Shown: positions 19,071-28,042 of the stretch, piece by piece
Layout of the letters: every line of letters starts with the position of its first letter
How positions within the stretch are numbered: the first letter of the stretch is position 1
From: Kytococcus schroeteri
GTDB taxonomy: Bacteria; Actinomycetota; Actinomycetes; Actinomycetales; Dermatophilaceae
Assembly (NCBI RefSeq): GCF_042433515.1
Contig: NZ_JBHLVH010000014.1
Coordinates: 180,196-244,195, forward strand
DNA: 64,000 nt
Direction: 5' to 3'
Program-made: the position numbers and the translations under genes
The notes under the pieces: model-generated
Told to the model about the DNA's origin: nothing
Database searches by the model: none
Seen by the model: the letters and a program-made list of their open reading frames with translations, nothing else

Positions 19071-22000
19071 CTAGTCCTCGACCCACGGGCCGATGGGGTT
19101 GCCGACCCACCGGGTGCGGTCGGGCGCGGACTCGCCGCGCATCACCAGGGAGCCCGGTCCCACGGTCGCGTCGCGGCCCAGGGTGGAGGCGGGGAGCACC
19201 ACCGAGTTGGGGCCCACGGTGGACCCGGCCCGCAGGCGCACCGTGTCCATGGCCAGCACGCGGTCGTGGAAGAGGTGGGTCTGCACGACGCAGCCGCGGT
19301 TGACCGTGGCACCGGCGCCCAGCTCGATGAGGTCGTGCTCGGGCAGCCAGTAGGTCTCGCACCACACGCCACGGCCCACGCGGGCACCCATGACCCGGAA
19401 GTACAGGTTCAGCAGGGCGGTGCCCGGGACGGCGCGCAGCATCCACGGCACGGCCACGGACTCCACGAACGCGTCGGCGAGCTCACCGCGCCAGACCATG
19501 CCGGACCACAGCGGGTGCTCCGAGGGCTTCCAGCGCCCCACGAGCAGCCACTTGGCCACCACCGCCACCAGCACGGCGAGGACACCGCAGGCGAGCAGCA
19601 CCAGACCGGAGGCGGCCGCGGCGGCGCCCCAGCCCCATCGGGCGGCGAGCCAGCAGAGGGCCGCGGCACCCAGCAGGTGCAGCACCAGGTGCGCCAGCAG
19701 CGCGAGCACGCGGCAGGACTCCACCATCGCCCGCAGCACGCGCAGGTGGCGCGGCGGGGCGTAGGTGCGTGCCGCGTCGACCTGGGAGGGGGCGCGGCGC
19801 AGCTTCTCCGGCGGCGAGCCCACCCAGGAGGCGCCGGCCTTGGCCTTCTTGCGGCGCGGCGCGGCCGAGAGCACCGCCACCAGGGACTTCTTGGGCACCT
19901 TGCGGCCCGGCGCGGTCATGCCGGAGTTGCCCACGAAGGCCCCGCGGCCGATCTTCACGCGCTCGACGCGCATCCAGCCACCGCCGAGCTCGTACCCGCC
20001 GATGAGCGTGTCGTCGGCGAGGAAGGCCCCGGCACCCACCCGGGTGAGGCTGGGGATCATGAGCACCGTGGAGGCCTCGGCGTCCTTGCCCATGCGGGCG
20101 CCCAGGAGGCGCAGCCAGAGCGTGGTGATGGCGCCGGCGTACATGGGGAACAGCCAGGTGCGGGCCTCGTCCATGAGGCGCAGCGTGGCCCAGGCCTGCA
20201 GGGCGCGGCGGCTCTGCGTGGGGTGGTGGCCGCCCTGCAGGCCGATGCCGGCCAGACGCACCAGCACGAGGATGAGCAGCGCGAGGGTGGCGTAGCCCGC
20301 CAGGCCCGCCAGCGGCAGCCAGAGCAAGGCGGTGCGGACGGCCTCTCCCAGCGAGTCGGCCCCGGCCAGCGGGCGCCAGAGCACCAGTCCGCCGACGAGC
20401 GTGGCCACGAGCGGCAGCAGCGAGATGAGCACGCCGGTCAGGGCGTAGAGACCGGTGTAGACCGGGCGGCGGCGCGGGGCGTCGGCCCACGGGCCACGGG
20501 CCTGGCCGGCGCGGATGGCCGGGGAGCCCGACCACCGCTCGCCGGCGGGCACGTCGCCGAACACGGTGGACCCGGGGGCCACCTCGGCGTCGGCGCCGAC
20601 GCGGGCACCGCCCACGAGCGTGGAGCGGGCGCCGATGCGGGCTCGCTCCCCCACCTCGATGGGGCCCACGTGCAGGGTCGCGCCGTCCACCCAGTGACCC
20701 TGCAGGTCCACCTCGGGCTCCACCGCGCAGCCCTCACCCAGCGTGAGGTGGCCGGTGATCGGCGGCATGGCGTGCAGGTCCACGCCGCGCCCCACCCGGC
20801 AGCCGAGCAGGCGGGCGTACCAGCGCACGAGCCCGGCACCGGAGACCAGGCCCGCGCCCGCCTCGTCGGCGAAGCGCTCGGCGAGCCACAGGCGCAGGTG
20901 GACTCCCCCGCCCCGCGGGTGGGTACCGGGGCGCACCCCGGCCAGCAGCACCCGGGCCGCGAGGGCGGCCAGGGCCAGGCGGCCGGCGGGCAGCACGAGG
21001 AGCACCCAGCCCAGGCCGAGCGCCCACCAGGGCGCCATCGGCACGAGCGAGGCCGCCTCCCAGCCCAGGAGGTCCAGCACGCGGGCCCCCAGGGCCACCC
21101 AGAACACCCACCGCAGGCCGGTGAGCGTGCGCAGCCCCAGCAGGGCCAGCAGCTGCACGGCCTGCACGCCGCGGCCCACCGGGGGCACCTGCTCGTTGAG
21201 GCGGCCGGTGGGGCCGTCCAGTCCCTGCAGCCAGCTGGCGAAGGCACCGATGGTGTGGTGCTCGTAGACGTCGGCCACCGTCGCGTTGACGTACCGCTCA
21301 CGGACGCGGGCCACGATCTGCGCCGCGGTGAGCGACCCGCCGCCCAGCTCGAAGAAGTCCTCGTCGGGGCTGGTCGGCCGGGCTCCCAGCACGGTGTTCC
21401 AGATGTCGGCCAGCCACTGCCCGGTCTCGTCCAGGGCGCTGTCGCCGGCGCCCTCCTCCTCGGGCAGTGGCCACGGCAGGGCGTCGCGGTCGATCTTGCC
21501 GCTGGTGCGGGTGGGAAGGTCCGGCACCACGGCCAGCCGCGGCACGAGGGCGGCGGGCATGTCGGCGCGCAGGCGGGCCAGGGAGGCCGCGCGGTCGAAC
21601 GCCTCGTCCACCGTCAGGTAGCCCACGATGAGGGTGTTGCCCGACTCGGTCCTGCGGATCGCCGCGGCGGCGCCCGCCACACCCGGCAGCTGCAGCAGCG
21701 CGGAGTCGATCTCCCCCAGCTCGATGCGGCGCCCGCCCACCTTCACCTGGTCGTCCGCGCGGCCACGGAAGAGCAGCCCGGCGGGGTCGTTGACCACCAC
21801 GTCACCCGACCGGTAGGCGCGCTCCCAGCCGAGCGTCGGCATCGGGGCGTACTTCTCGGCGCCCTTCTCCGGGTCCAGGTAGCGGGCCAGACCGACGCCG
21901 CCAATGATCAGCTCGCCCTCCTCGCCGGGGGCGACCGGCTGCCCCTCGGCGTCGACGACCGCCAGGTCCCACCCGTCCAGCGGCAGGCCGATGCGCACCG

Positions 22001-22946
22001 GTGGCTCAGCGGTCACCTGCGCGGCGCAGGCCACGACGGTGGCCTCGGTGGGCCCGTAGGTGTTCCACACCTCGCGGGTCTCGGTGGCGAAGCGCGCGCC
22101 GAGCTCCGGCGGGCAGGCCTCCCCGCCCACGATGAGCAGGCGCACCCGGTCCATCGCCTCGGCCGGCCACATGGAGACCAGCGTGGGCACGGTGGAGACC
22201 ACGGTGATGTCGTTGGCCACGAGCCACGGGCCCAGGTCCACACCGGAGCGCACCAGGGAGCGCGGGGCGGGCACCAGGCAGGCCCCGTGCGCCCAGGCCA
22301 GCCACATCTCCTCGCAGCTGGCGTCGAAGGCCACCGACAGGCCGGCCATGACCCGGTCGCCGGGCCCGATGGGGGCCCCCTGCAGGAAGAGGCGCGACTC
22401 GGCATCGACGAAGGCGGCCGCGGAGCGGTGCGTGACGGCCACGCCCTTGGGCTTGCCCGTGGAGCCCGAGGTGAAGATCACCCAGCAGTCGTCCGCCAGG
22501 TCCGGCAGGGCGGGCTCGACCGGCTCGCGGTGTGCGTCCAGCCGGGAGGAGATCACGAGGTCGGCGCCCACCACGGCGGCGGCCTGCGACTCCTCGAAGA
22601 CGGTGCGGGCGCGCTCGTCGGGGTCGTCGGCGTCCACCGGCACGTAGGCCGCACCGGCCAGCAGCACGCCCATGATCGCCACGTAGAGGTCCGCCGTGCC
22701 CGAGGGGACGCGGACGCCCACCTTGTCGCCGGCGCCGATGCCGAGCTCCGCGAGGCGCGCGGCGAGCTCGGCGGAGGCCTCGTGGAACTCGTCGTAGGTG
22801 AGCACGCTGCCGCCGGCGGCGACGGCGGGCGCGTCACCGGAGCTCTCGACGGTCTCGAGGAAGAGGTCCACCAGGGTGCGCGGCGCGGGGGCGAGGTGGC
22901 CGGCGCGCAGCGGGTCCTGCTCGGGGGGCGTCGGGGCGGTGGTCAT
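19071..22946 (-). CDS. Pls/PosA-type membrane NRPS (adenylation, carrier, membrane/hexapeptide-repeat region)
   Basis: 1291 residues. Adenylation domain about 25-495: IFTSGSTGKPKG (158-169), FDAS with the amino-acid-binding Asp208, NTYGPTEAT (295-303), YRSGD (378-382), GRADDQVKVGGRRIELGEID and the catalytic Lys484 in RTSGKIDRD. Carrier domain about 505-580 with Ser538 in ELGGGSLTA. Then a region with several membrane-helix pairs alternating with left-handed beta-helix hexapeptide patches (for example ARIGARSTLVGGARVGADAEV). There is no standard condensation or thioesterase domain. This matches the NRPS terminal-domain family of epsilon-poly-L-lysine synthetase (Pls). The ATG has a GGAGG Shine-Dalgarno site. 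It probably makes a homo- or short poly-amino acid or amide at the membrane; the product is unknown. Confidence 0.88.
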   Translation of the reverse strand: MTTAPTPPEQDPLRAGHLAPAPRTLVDLFLETVESSGDAPAVAAGGSVLTYDEFHEASAELAARLAELGIGAGDKVGVRVPSGTADLYVAIMGVLLAGAAYVPVDADDPDERARTVFEESQAAAVVGADLVISSRLDAHREPVEPALPDLADDCWVIFTSGSTGKPKGVAVTHRSAAAFVDAESRLFLQGAPIGPGDRVMAGLSVAFDASCEEMWLAWAHGACLVPAPRSLVRSGVDLGPWLVANDITVVSTVPTLVSMWPAEAMDRVRLLIVGGEACPPELGARFATETREVWNTYGPTEATVVACAAQVTAEPPVRIGLPLDGWDLAVVDAEGQPVAPGEEGELIIGGVGLARYLDPEKGAEKYAPMPTLGWERAYRSGDVVVNDPAGLLFRGRADDQVKVGGRRIELGEIDSALLQLPGVAGAAAAIRRTESGNTLIVGYLTVDEAFDRAASLARLRADMPAALVPRLAVVPDLPTRTSGKIDRDALPWPLPEEEGAGDSALDETGQWLADIWNTVLGARPTSPDEDFFELGGGSLTAAQIVARVRERYVNATVADVYEHHTIGAFASWLQGLDGPTGRLNEQVPPVGRGVQAVQLLALLGLRTLTGLRWVFWVALGARVLDLLGWEAASLVPMAPWWALGLGWVLLVLPAGRLALAALAARVLLAGVRPGTHPRGGGVHLRLWLAERFADEAGAGLVSGAGLVRWYARLLGCRVGRGVDLHAMPPITGHLTLGEGCAVEPEVDLQGHWVDGATLHVGPIEVGERARIGARSTLVGGARVGADAEVAPGSTVFGDVPAGERWSGSPAIRAGQARGPWADAPRRRPVYTGLYALTGVLISLLPLVATLVGGLVLWRPLAGADSLGEAVRTALLWLPLAGLAGYATLALLILVLVRLAGIGLQGGHHPTQSRRALQAWATLRLMDEARTWLFPMYAGAITTLWLRLLGARMGKDAEASTVLMIPSLTRVGAGAFLADDTLIGGYELGGGWMRVERVKIGRGAFVGNSGMTAPGRKVPKKSLVAVLSAAPRRKKAKAGASWVGSPPEKLRRAPSQVDAARTYAPPRHLRVLRAMVESCRVLALLAHLVLHLLGAAALCWLAARWGWGAAAAASGLVLLACGVLAVLVAVVAKWLLVGRWKPSEHPLWSGMVWRGELADAFVESVAVPWMLRAVPGTALLNLYFRVMGARVGRGVWCETYWLPEHDLIELGAGATVNRGCVVQTHLFHDRVLAMDTVRLRAGSTVGPNSVVLPASTLGRDATVGPGSLVMRGESAPDRTRWVGNPIGPWVED

Positions 22947-23056
22947 GGCTGGATCCTCCCAGCGACGGAGTGGGGACGAACCCGGCGGACGGGGGCCCTG
23001 CCGGGGCGCCGGCGGGGACCCGTCGGCACGGCACGCCGGGGCGTGCGCGCAGCAAA

Positions 23057-23082
23057 GGAGCCCCACCCGGAGGTGGGGCTCC
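23057..23082 (-). terminator. Terminator downstream of tRNA-Pro
   Basis: Perfect 11-bp stem (23057-23067 and 23072-23082), 4-nt loop, then TTT on the minus strand, directly after the tRNA 3' end. Confidence 0.8.
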
Positions 23083-23085
23083 CAC

Positions 23086-23162
<77 letters not shown>

Positions 23163-23265
23163 ATGCCCCGCGTGCGGAGCGGAGAGAACCATAACCCATC
23201 GGGCGGGCTCTCCCCCAACCGGCCCCCCTCGGCGTGGTGCCTGCGGGGCCCGGTGGTGGGTGCGC

Positions 23266-24810
23266 TCAGCGGCGGCGGCGCTCCCGGACGCGCACCGAGA
23301 TCTCGATGGGGCTGCCCTCGAAGCCGAAGCGCTCCCGCAGCTTGCGCTCCAGGAAGCGCCGGTAGGAGTGCTCCAGGAAGCCCGAGGCGAACACCACGAA
23401 CGTGGGCGGTCGGCTGCTGGCCTGGGTGGCGAACAGGATGCGCGGCTGCTTGCCCGAGCGCACCGGGTGCGGGTGGGCGGCCACCACCTCGCCGAGGAAC
23501 GAGTTGAGGCGGCCGGTGGGGATGCGCGCGTCCCAGCTCTCCAGGGCGGTGTCCAGCGCCGGCACGAGGCGGTCCACGTGGCGCCCGGTGGCCGCGGACA
23601 TGTTGACCCGCGGCGCCCACGGCACCTGCACCAGCTCGCGCTCGATCTCGCGCTCCAGGTAGTGGCGGCGCTCGTCGTCGGTGGTGTCCCACTTGTTGTA
23701 GGCGATCACCAGCGCACGGCCGGAGTCGATGACCTGCTGCACCACGCGGATGTCCTGCTCGGCGATCTCCACCCCGGCATCGATGAGGACGACGGCCACC
23801 TCGGCCTTCTCCAGTGCGCTCTGCGTGCGCAGGGAGGCGTAGAAGTCCACGCCGCGGGTCTGGTGCACGCGGCGCCGGATGCCGGCGGTGTCCACGAACA
23901 TCCACGTGCGCCCGCCCAGCTGGATGTACTCGTCCACCGGGTCGCGGGTGGTACCGGCCACGTTGTCCACCACCACGCGGTCCTCCCCCGCCAGCCGGTT
24001 GAGCAGCGAGGACTTGCCCACGTTGGGGCGGCCCAGCAGCGCCACCCGACGCGGCCCGCCCACGACGCGCCCGGCATCGGAGGCCGGCTCGTCGGGGAGG
24101 TGCGCGAGGATCTCGTCGAGCAGGTCGCCCGAGCCCTTGCCGTGCAGCGCCGAGACCGGCCACGGCTGACCCAGGCCCATGTTCCACAGCGCGGCGGCCT
24201 CGCCCTCCAGGTGCACGTCGTCCACCTTGTTGGCCACGAGGAGCACCGGCTTGTCCGCGCGGCGCAGCAGCTTCACCACGTCCTCGTCGGCGTCGGTGGC
24301 ACCCACGGTGGCGTCCACGACGAACACGATGACGTCGGCGAGCTCCACGGCCACCTCGGCCTGCTGGGCCACGTGGCGCTGGATGCCCTTGGCGTCCAGC
24401 TCCCAGCCACCGGTGTCCATGACCATGAACGGCGTGCCGTTCCACTCCGCCGGGTAGGTCACGCGGTCGCGGGTCACGCCCGGCTCGTCCTGCACCACGG
24501 CCTCGCGGCGGCCCAGGATGCGGTTGACCAGCGTGGACTTGCCCACGTTCGGGCGGCCCACGATGGCCACCACCGGCAACGAGGTCACCTGGTTGCCGTA
24601 CTCGTCGAACCCGTCGCCGCCCTCGATGAGCGCGGCGTCCTCGGCGTCGAGCTCGAACTCCTCCAGCCCGGCCCTCAGCGCAGTGGCGTAGGCGGTCTCC
24701 ACCTCGGTGTCCGGCGCCGTGGCCTCCTCGAGCACCGCCGGGTCGTCCGGCACCACGTACTCCACCTCGGGGCCGTCCTCGGGCAGGGTCTGGTCGTCGT
24801 GCTCGGTCAT
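23266..24810 (-). CDS. der: Ribosome biogenesis GTPase Der (EngA)
   Basis: 514 residues. Two tandem GTPase domains and a C-terminal KH-like domain; needed for 50S ribosomal subunit assembly. G domain 1: GRPNVGKST (about 85-93), DTGGW, NKVD; G domain 2: GRPNVGKSS (about 255-263), DTAGIRRR, NKWD; then the KH domain ending in basic RVRERRRR. It has an acidic N-terminal extension of about 75 residues before domain 1 that is not in Escherichia coli Der but is common in actinobacteria. The ATG overlaps the cmk stop by 4 bp. Last gene of the xerD-der cluster. Confidence 0.96.
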   Translation of the reverse strand: MTEHDDQTLPEDGPEVEYVVPDDPAVLEEATAPDTEVETAYATALRAGLEEFELDAEDAALIEGGDGFDEYGNQVTSLPVVAIVGRPNVGKSTLVNRILGRREAVVQDEPGVTRDRVTYPAEWNGTPFMVMDTGGWELDAKGIQRHVAQQAEVAVELADVIVFVVDATVGATDADEDVVKLLRRADKPVLLVANKVDDVHLEGEAAALWNMGLGQPWPVSALHGKGSGDLLDEILAHLPDEPASDAGRVVGGPRRVALLGRPNVGKSSLLNRLAGEDRVVVDNVAGTTRDPVDEYIQLGGRTWMFVDTAGIRRRVHQTRGVDFYASLRTQSALEKAEVAVVLIDAGVEIAEQDIRVVQQVIDSGRALVIAYNKWDTTDDERRHYLEREIERELVQVPWAPRVNMSAATGRHVDRLVPALDTALESWDARIPTGRLNSFLGEVVAAHPHPVRSGKQPRILFATQASSRPPTFVVFASGFLEHSYRRFLERKLRERFGFEGSPIEISVRVRERRRR

Positions 24811-25559
24811 GCTGCTCCCTCGGGGGTCGAGCCGGTGCCGGCGCGGTCGAGCACCACCGTGACGACGGCCTCCACCGAACCGGGCAGGTCCAGGTCGGAG
24901 GTGTCGATGGTGGTGACGCCGTCGGCGGCGGTGGTGAAGTTCGAGACGGTGGAGTCGTCGCGGTCGCGGCGCACCACCTCGTCGCGGGTGGCCGCCGTGA
25001 CGGCCTTGCCGCCGGTCTGCCGCTGGCGGCGGGCCAGGCGGGCCTCCTCGCTGGCGGTCAGCAGGATCCGCACCCGCGCGTCGGGCGCGATGACGGTGGT
25101 GATGTCGCGTCCCTCGGCCACGATGCCGCGGCCCGCGGCGTGTGTGCCGGCGATGATCTCCCGCTGCCGGCGGGCCAGCTCGCCGCGGACGTCGAGGTTG
25201 GTGGCCACCGCGGAGACCTGCGAGGAGATGCGGCTCTCGCGGATGGCGCGGCCCACGTTCTCCTGGCCCACCCAGACGCCGGGCTGCGCCGGGTCGGTGG
25301 ACTGGTGCAGCGGCGCGGTGCGGGAAAGGTGGGCCACGGCGTCCACGTCGCGCAGGTCGACGCCCGCATCCAGTGCCGCCCAGGTGAGCGCGCGGAACAT
25401 CGCCCCGGTGTCCAGGTAGGCCAGGTCGAAGGCCATGGCCACGGTGCGGGCCACGGTGGACTTGCCGGAGCCCGACGGGCCGTCGATGGCCACGGTTACC
25501 GGCACGTCCAGGTCGGCGATGCGGGGGTGGCGGCGGGTGGCGGAGTAGGGCAGGCGCAT
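24807..25559 (-). CDS. cmk: Cytidylate kinase
   Basis: 250 residues. Phosphorylates CMP and dCMP with ATP. Seen: P-loop VAIDGPSGSGKSTVAR (about 23-38), DTGAMFRALTW, RGIVAEGRDITTVIAPDA, LTASEEARLARRQRQ lid region and the RRDRDDST segment. The ATG (25557-25559) shares a base with the rluB stop (TGATG), so translation is coupled. In most actinobacteria cmk sits between the pseudouridine synthase and der, as here. Confidence 0.95.
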   Translation of the reverse strand: MRLPYSATRRHPRIADLDVPVTVAIDGPSGSGKSTVARTVAMAFDLAYLDTGAMFRALTWAALDAGVDLRDVDAVAHLSRTAPLHQSTDPAQPGVWVGQENVGRAIRESRISSQVSAVATNLDVRGELARRQREIIAGTHAAGRGIVAEGRDITTVIAPDARVRILLTASEEARLARRQRQTGGKAVTAATRDEVVRRDRDDSTVSNFTTAADGVTTIDTSDLDLPGSVEAVVTVVLDRAGTGSTPEGAA

Positions 25560-26413
25560 CACAGGTCCACCAGCTTCATCGTGCGGGCCAGCTCGTCGGG
25601 CGTCACCGCGCGCATCTTGCCCGGGCGCAGGTCGCCGAGGCGGACCTCGCCCACCTGCGTGCGCACGAGCTCCTCCACGGGGTGGCCGACGGCCTCCAGC
25701 AGGCGGCGCACCACGTGCTTCTTGCCCTCGTGGATCACCAGCTGCACCAGCGCCCACCCGGGCTGGGAGTCGATGACCGAGAACTGGTCGACCTTGACCA
25801 GCCCGTCGTCGAGCTCCACCCCCTCGCGCAGGGTGTTGCCCAGGCCCTTGGCCACCGGGCCGGGCACCTTGGCCACGTAGGTCTTGAGCACCTGGAAGCT
25901 GGGGTGCTGCATGCGGTGGGCGAAGTCGCCGTCGTTGGTGAGCAGCAGCAGGCCGGAGGTCTCCTGGTCGAGCCGGCCCACGTGGAAGAGGCGCTCCTTG
26001 CGGGTGAAGGTGTAGTCGCCCACCGAGAGGCGGCCCTCGTCGTCCTCCATGGTGGAGATGACGCCCACCGGCTTGTTGAACACCAGGTAGACCTTGGAGT
26101 CGTCGGTCTGCACCGGCAGGCCGTCGACGGCCACCTTCTGGCGCGAGGTGTCGATGCGCACGCCCAGCTCGGTCACCGGCACGCCGTCCACCTCCACGCG
26201 ACCGTCGGCGATCATCTGCTCGCACGCGCGGCGGGAGCCCAGCCCGGCGGCGGCCAGAACCTTCTGCAGGCGCTCGCCGTCGGCGGTGTGCACGTCGTGG
26301 TCGGCCTGTGCGGCGGTGGGGCGGACGCGGCGCTTGCGCACCGGGCCGAAGCCGCCCGTGCCCCGCTTGCCCTGGCCGCTGGCGCGACGGGGTGCGTTCT
26401 CACGGCGTGTCAT
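25559..26413 (-). CDS. rRNA pseudouridine synthase (RluB/RsuA family)
   Basis: 284 residues. Basic N-terminal tail (about 1-40), S4 RNA-binding domain (ERLQKVLAAAGLGSRRACEQMIADGRVEVDG-like region, about 47-80), then the catalytic domain with the Asp in GRLDQETSGLLLLTNDG (about 143-159) and KKHVVRRLL. Modifies a uridine in large-subunit rRNA. The exact position (RluB-type) is inferred from family and gene context. The ATG overlaps the scpB stop by 4 bp. Confidence 0.92.
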   Translation of the reverse strand: MTRRENAPRRASGQGKRGTGGFGPVRKRRVRPTAAQADHDVHTADGERLQKVLAAAGLGSRRACEQMIADGRVEVDGVPVTELGVRIDTSRQKVAVDGLPVQTDDSKVYLVFNKPVGVISTMEDDEGRLSVGDYTFTRKERLFHVGRLDQETSGLLLLTNDGDFAHRMQHPSFQVLKTYVAKVPGPVAKGLGNTLREGVELDDGLVKVDQFSVIDSQPGWALVQLVIHEGKKHVVRRLLEAVGHPVEELVRTQVGEVRLGDLRPGKMRAVTPDELARTMKLVDL

Positions 26414-27162
26414 GACTGCTCACTCTCCTGCTGCTGGGTCGGCCCGTCCTCGGGCGCGGTGTCGTGCGGGTCGGGCTCGGGTACGGCCCCGGGGTCGGGC
26501 GCGACATCGCCCTCCGGGGCGGCGCCACCTTCCGGTGCGGCCTCGGTCTCCCGGGCGCCGGGCCGACGCGGGGCACCCAGACCCTCGGCGATGGCGTCGA
26601 CGTCCCCGGCGTCGGGGAGGAAGGGCGCGAGGTCGGGGAGCTCGGCCAGGTCGGCCAGCCCCATCCGCTCGAGGAACTGGTGGGTGGTGCCGTAGAGCAC
26701 CGCCCCACTGGGTTCGGCGCCCACCTCGGCGATGAGGCCGCGCGCCACGAGGGTCCGGACCACACCGTCCACGTTGACGCCGCGCACCGCGGCCACCCGG
26801 CCGCGACTGATCGGCTGACGGTACGCGATGACGGCGAGCGTCTCCAACGCCGCCTGCGTGAGCCGCGCCTGCCGGCCGCCCACGAGGAAGCGCTCCACGG
26901 CCTCGGAGTAGGCGGGGCGCGAGTACATCCGCCAGGCGCCGGCCACCTGCCGCAGGTCGAAGCCGCGGCCGGCCTCGGTGTACTCCTCGGCGAGGCGCTC
27001 CAGGGTGGCCCGGACCTCCTCGACCGGGGCGCCCAGGCCCTCGGCGAGGTCGGCGGCCGGCACGGGCTCGTCCACGACCATGAGCACGGCCTCGAGCGCG
27101 GCGGGCAGGTCGTCGGCCCAGGAGGGGGCCTCGTCGGGGGCGGTCACGGTCGGGTCACTCAC
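26410..27162 (-). CDS. scpB: Segregation and condensation protein B
   Basis: 250 residues. ScpB dimerises and binds the ScpA kleisin in the SMC condensin. Two winged-helix domains: ALEAVLMVVDEPVPAADLAE (about 25-45) and LTQAALETLAVIAYRQPISRGRVAAVRGVNVDGVVRTL (about 105-145). The C-terminal 60 residues are a low-complexity Pro/Glu/Asp-rich tail. The GTG start at 27160-27162 overlaps the scpA stop by 8 bp and is preferred because the acidic N-terminus follows at once. Confidence 0.93.
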   Translation of the reverse strand: MSDPTVTAPDEAPSWADDLPAALEAVLMVVDEPVPAADLAEGLGAPVEEVRATLERLAEEYTEAGRGFDLRQVAGAWRMYSRPAYSEAVERFLVGGRQARLTQAALETLAVIAYRQPISRGRVAAVRGVNVDGVVRTLVARGLIAEVGAEPSGAVLYGTTHQFLERMGLADLAELPDLAPFLPDAGDVDAIAEGLGAPRRPGARETEAAPEGGAAPEGDVAPDPGAVPEPDPHDTAPEDGPTQQQESEQS

Positions 27163-28021
27163 GGGGTCCAGTGTGCCCGGTCGCACCCGGCGACCAGACG
27201 ACCTCCATCGGGCCCAGGGGTGCCGACTGGGTCACGTCGACCGTCCCCGACCGGAGCATCTCCAGCACCCCGAGGAAACGGCCCACCACCTCCAGCCGGG
27301 TCGCGGCGTCCCCGATGAGCTCGGCGAAGGTCAGCCGCCCGGCCTCCCGCAGCCGCGCGGACATGAGGCTCACCTGCTCGGTGACGCTCACGGTGGGGGC
27401 GTGGAGGTGCTCGACTCCCACCACCGGCTCCGGGCGGGGGCTGAGCGCCCCGGCGGCCACCATCGCGAGCTGGTCGGGGGTGACGGTCATCACCAGGTCG
27501 GGCAGCACGGCGGCGAAGCGCTCCTCCAGCCCCGCCATGCGCGGCACCGCACCGCCCGCCTGGCCGGTGCGCTCCGCCATCCACGCCGCCACCTGCTTGT
27601 AGGCGCGGTACTGCAGCAGGCGGGCGAACAGCACGTCGCGGGCCTCGATGAACTCGAGGTCCTCCACCTCCGAGCGCGTCTCGGCCGGCAGCAGGCGGTT
27701 GGCCTTGAGCTCCAGCAGCGTGGAGGCCACCACGAGGAACTCCGAGAGCTCCCCCAGCAGCCAGGCCGAGGCGGCGCGGTCCCCACCGGCCTCGGCCTCC
27801 GAGGCGGCCCGCTGGGCCTCGCGCAGGTGGGCGATGAACTCGTCGGTCACCTGCGCCAGGGCGATCTCGGTGACGTCCAGCCGGTGCTTGGCGATGAGGC
27901 CGAGCAGCAGGTCGAAGGGCCCCTCGTAGGCCGACTGGTGCACGTGGAAGGGCACCGGCCGCCGGTGGGTCAGCACGCCGCCGGGGGTGGTCCCGGCGGC
28001 GGGTGGGGGCAGGTCGGTCAC
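27155..28021 (-). CDS. scpA: Segregation and condensation protein A (kleisin)
   Basis: 288 residues. Bridges the SMC heads. Seen: the kleisin N-terminus FHVHQSAYEGPFDLLLGLIAKHRLDVTEIALAQVTDEF-like region (about 25-62), SEFLVVASTLLELKANRLLP, and the C-terminal winged helix with FLGVLEMLRSGTVDVTQ. The GTG start is at 28019-28021. It follows parA after 21 bp and is coupled to scpB. Confidence 0.95.
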   Translation of the reverse strand: MTDLPPPAAGTTPGGVLTHRRPVPFHVHQSAYEGPFDLLLGLIAKHRLDVTEIALAQVTDEFIAHLREAQRAASEAEAGGDRAASAWLLGELSEFLVVASTLLELKANRLLPAETRSEVEDLEFIEARDVLFARLLQYRAYKQVAAWMAERTGQAGGAVPRMAGLEERFAAVLPDLVMTVTPDQLAMVAAGALSPRPEPVVGVEHLHAPTVSVTEQVSLMSARLREAGRLTFAELIGDAATRLEVVGRFLGVLEMLRSGTVDVTQSAPLGPMEVVWSPGATGHTGPRE

Positions 28022-28042
28022 GGGGGCAGTGTGGCCGATCGC

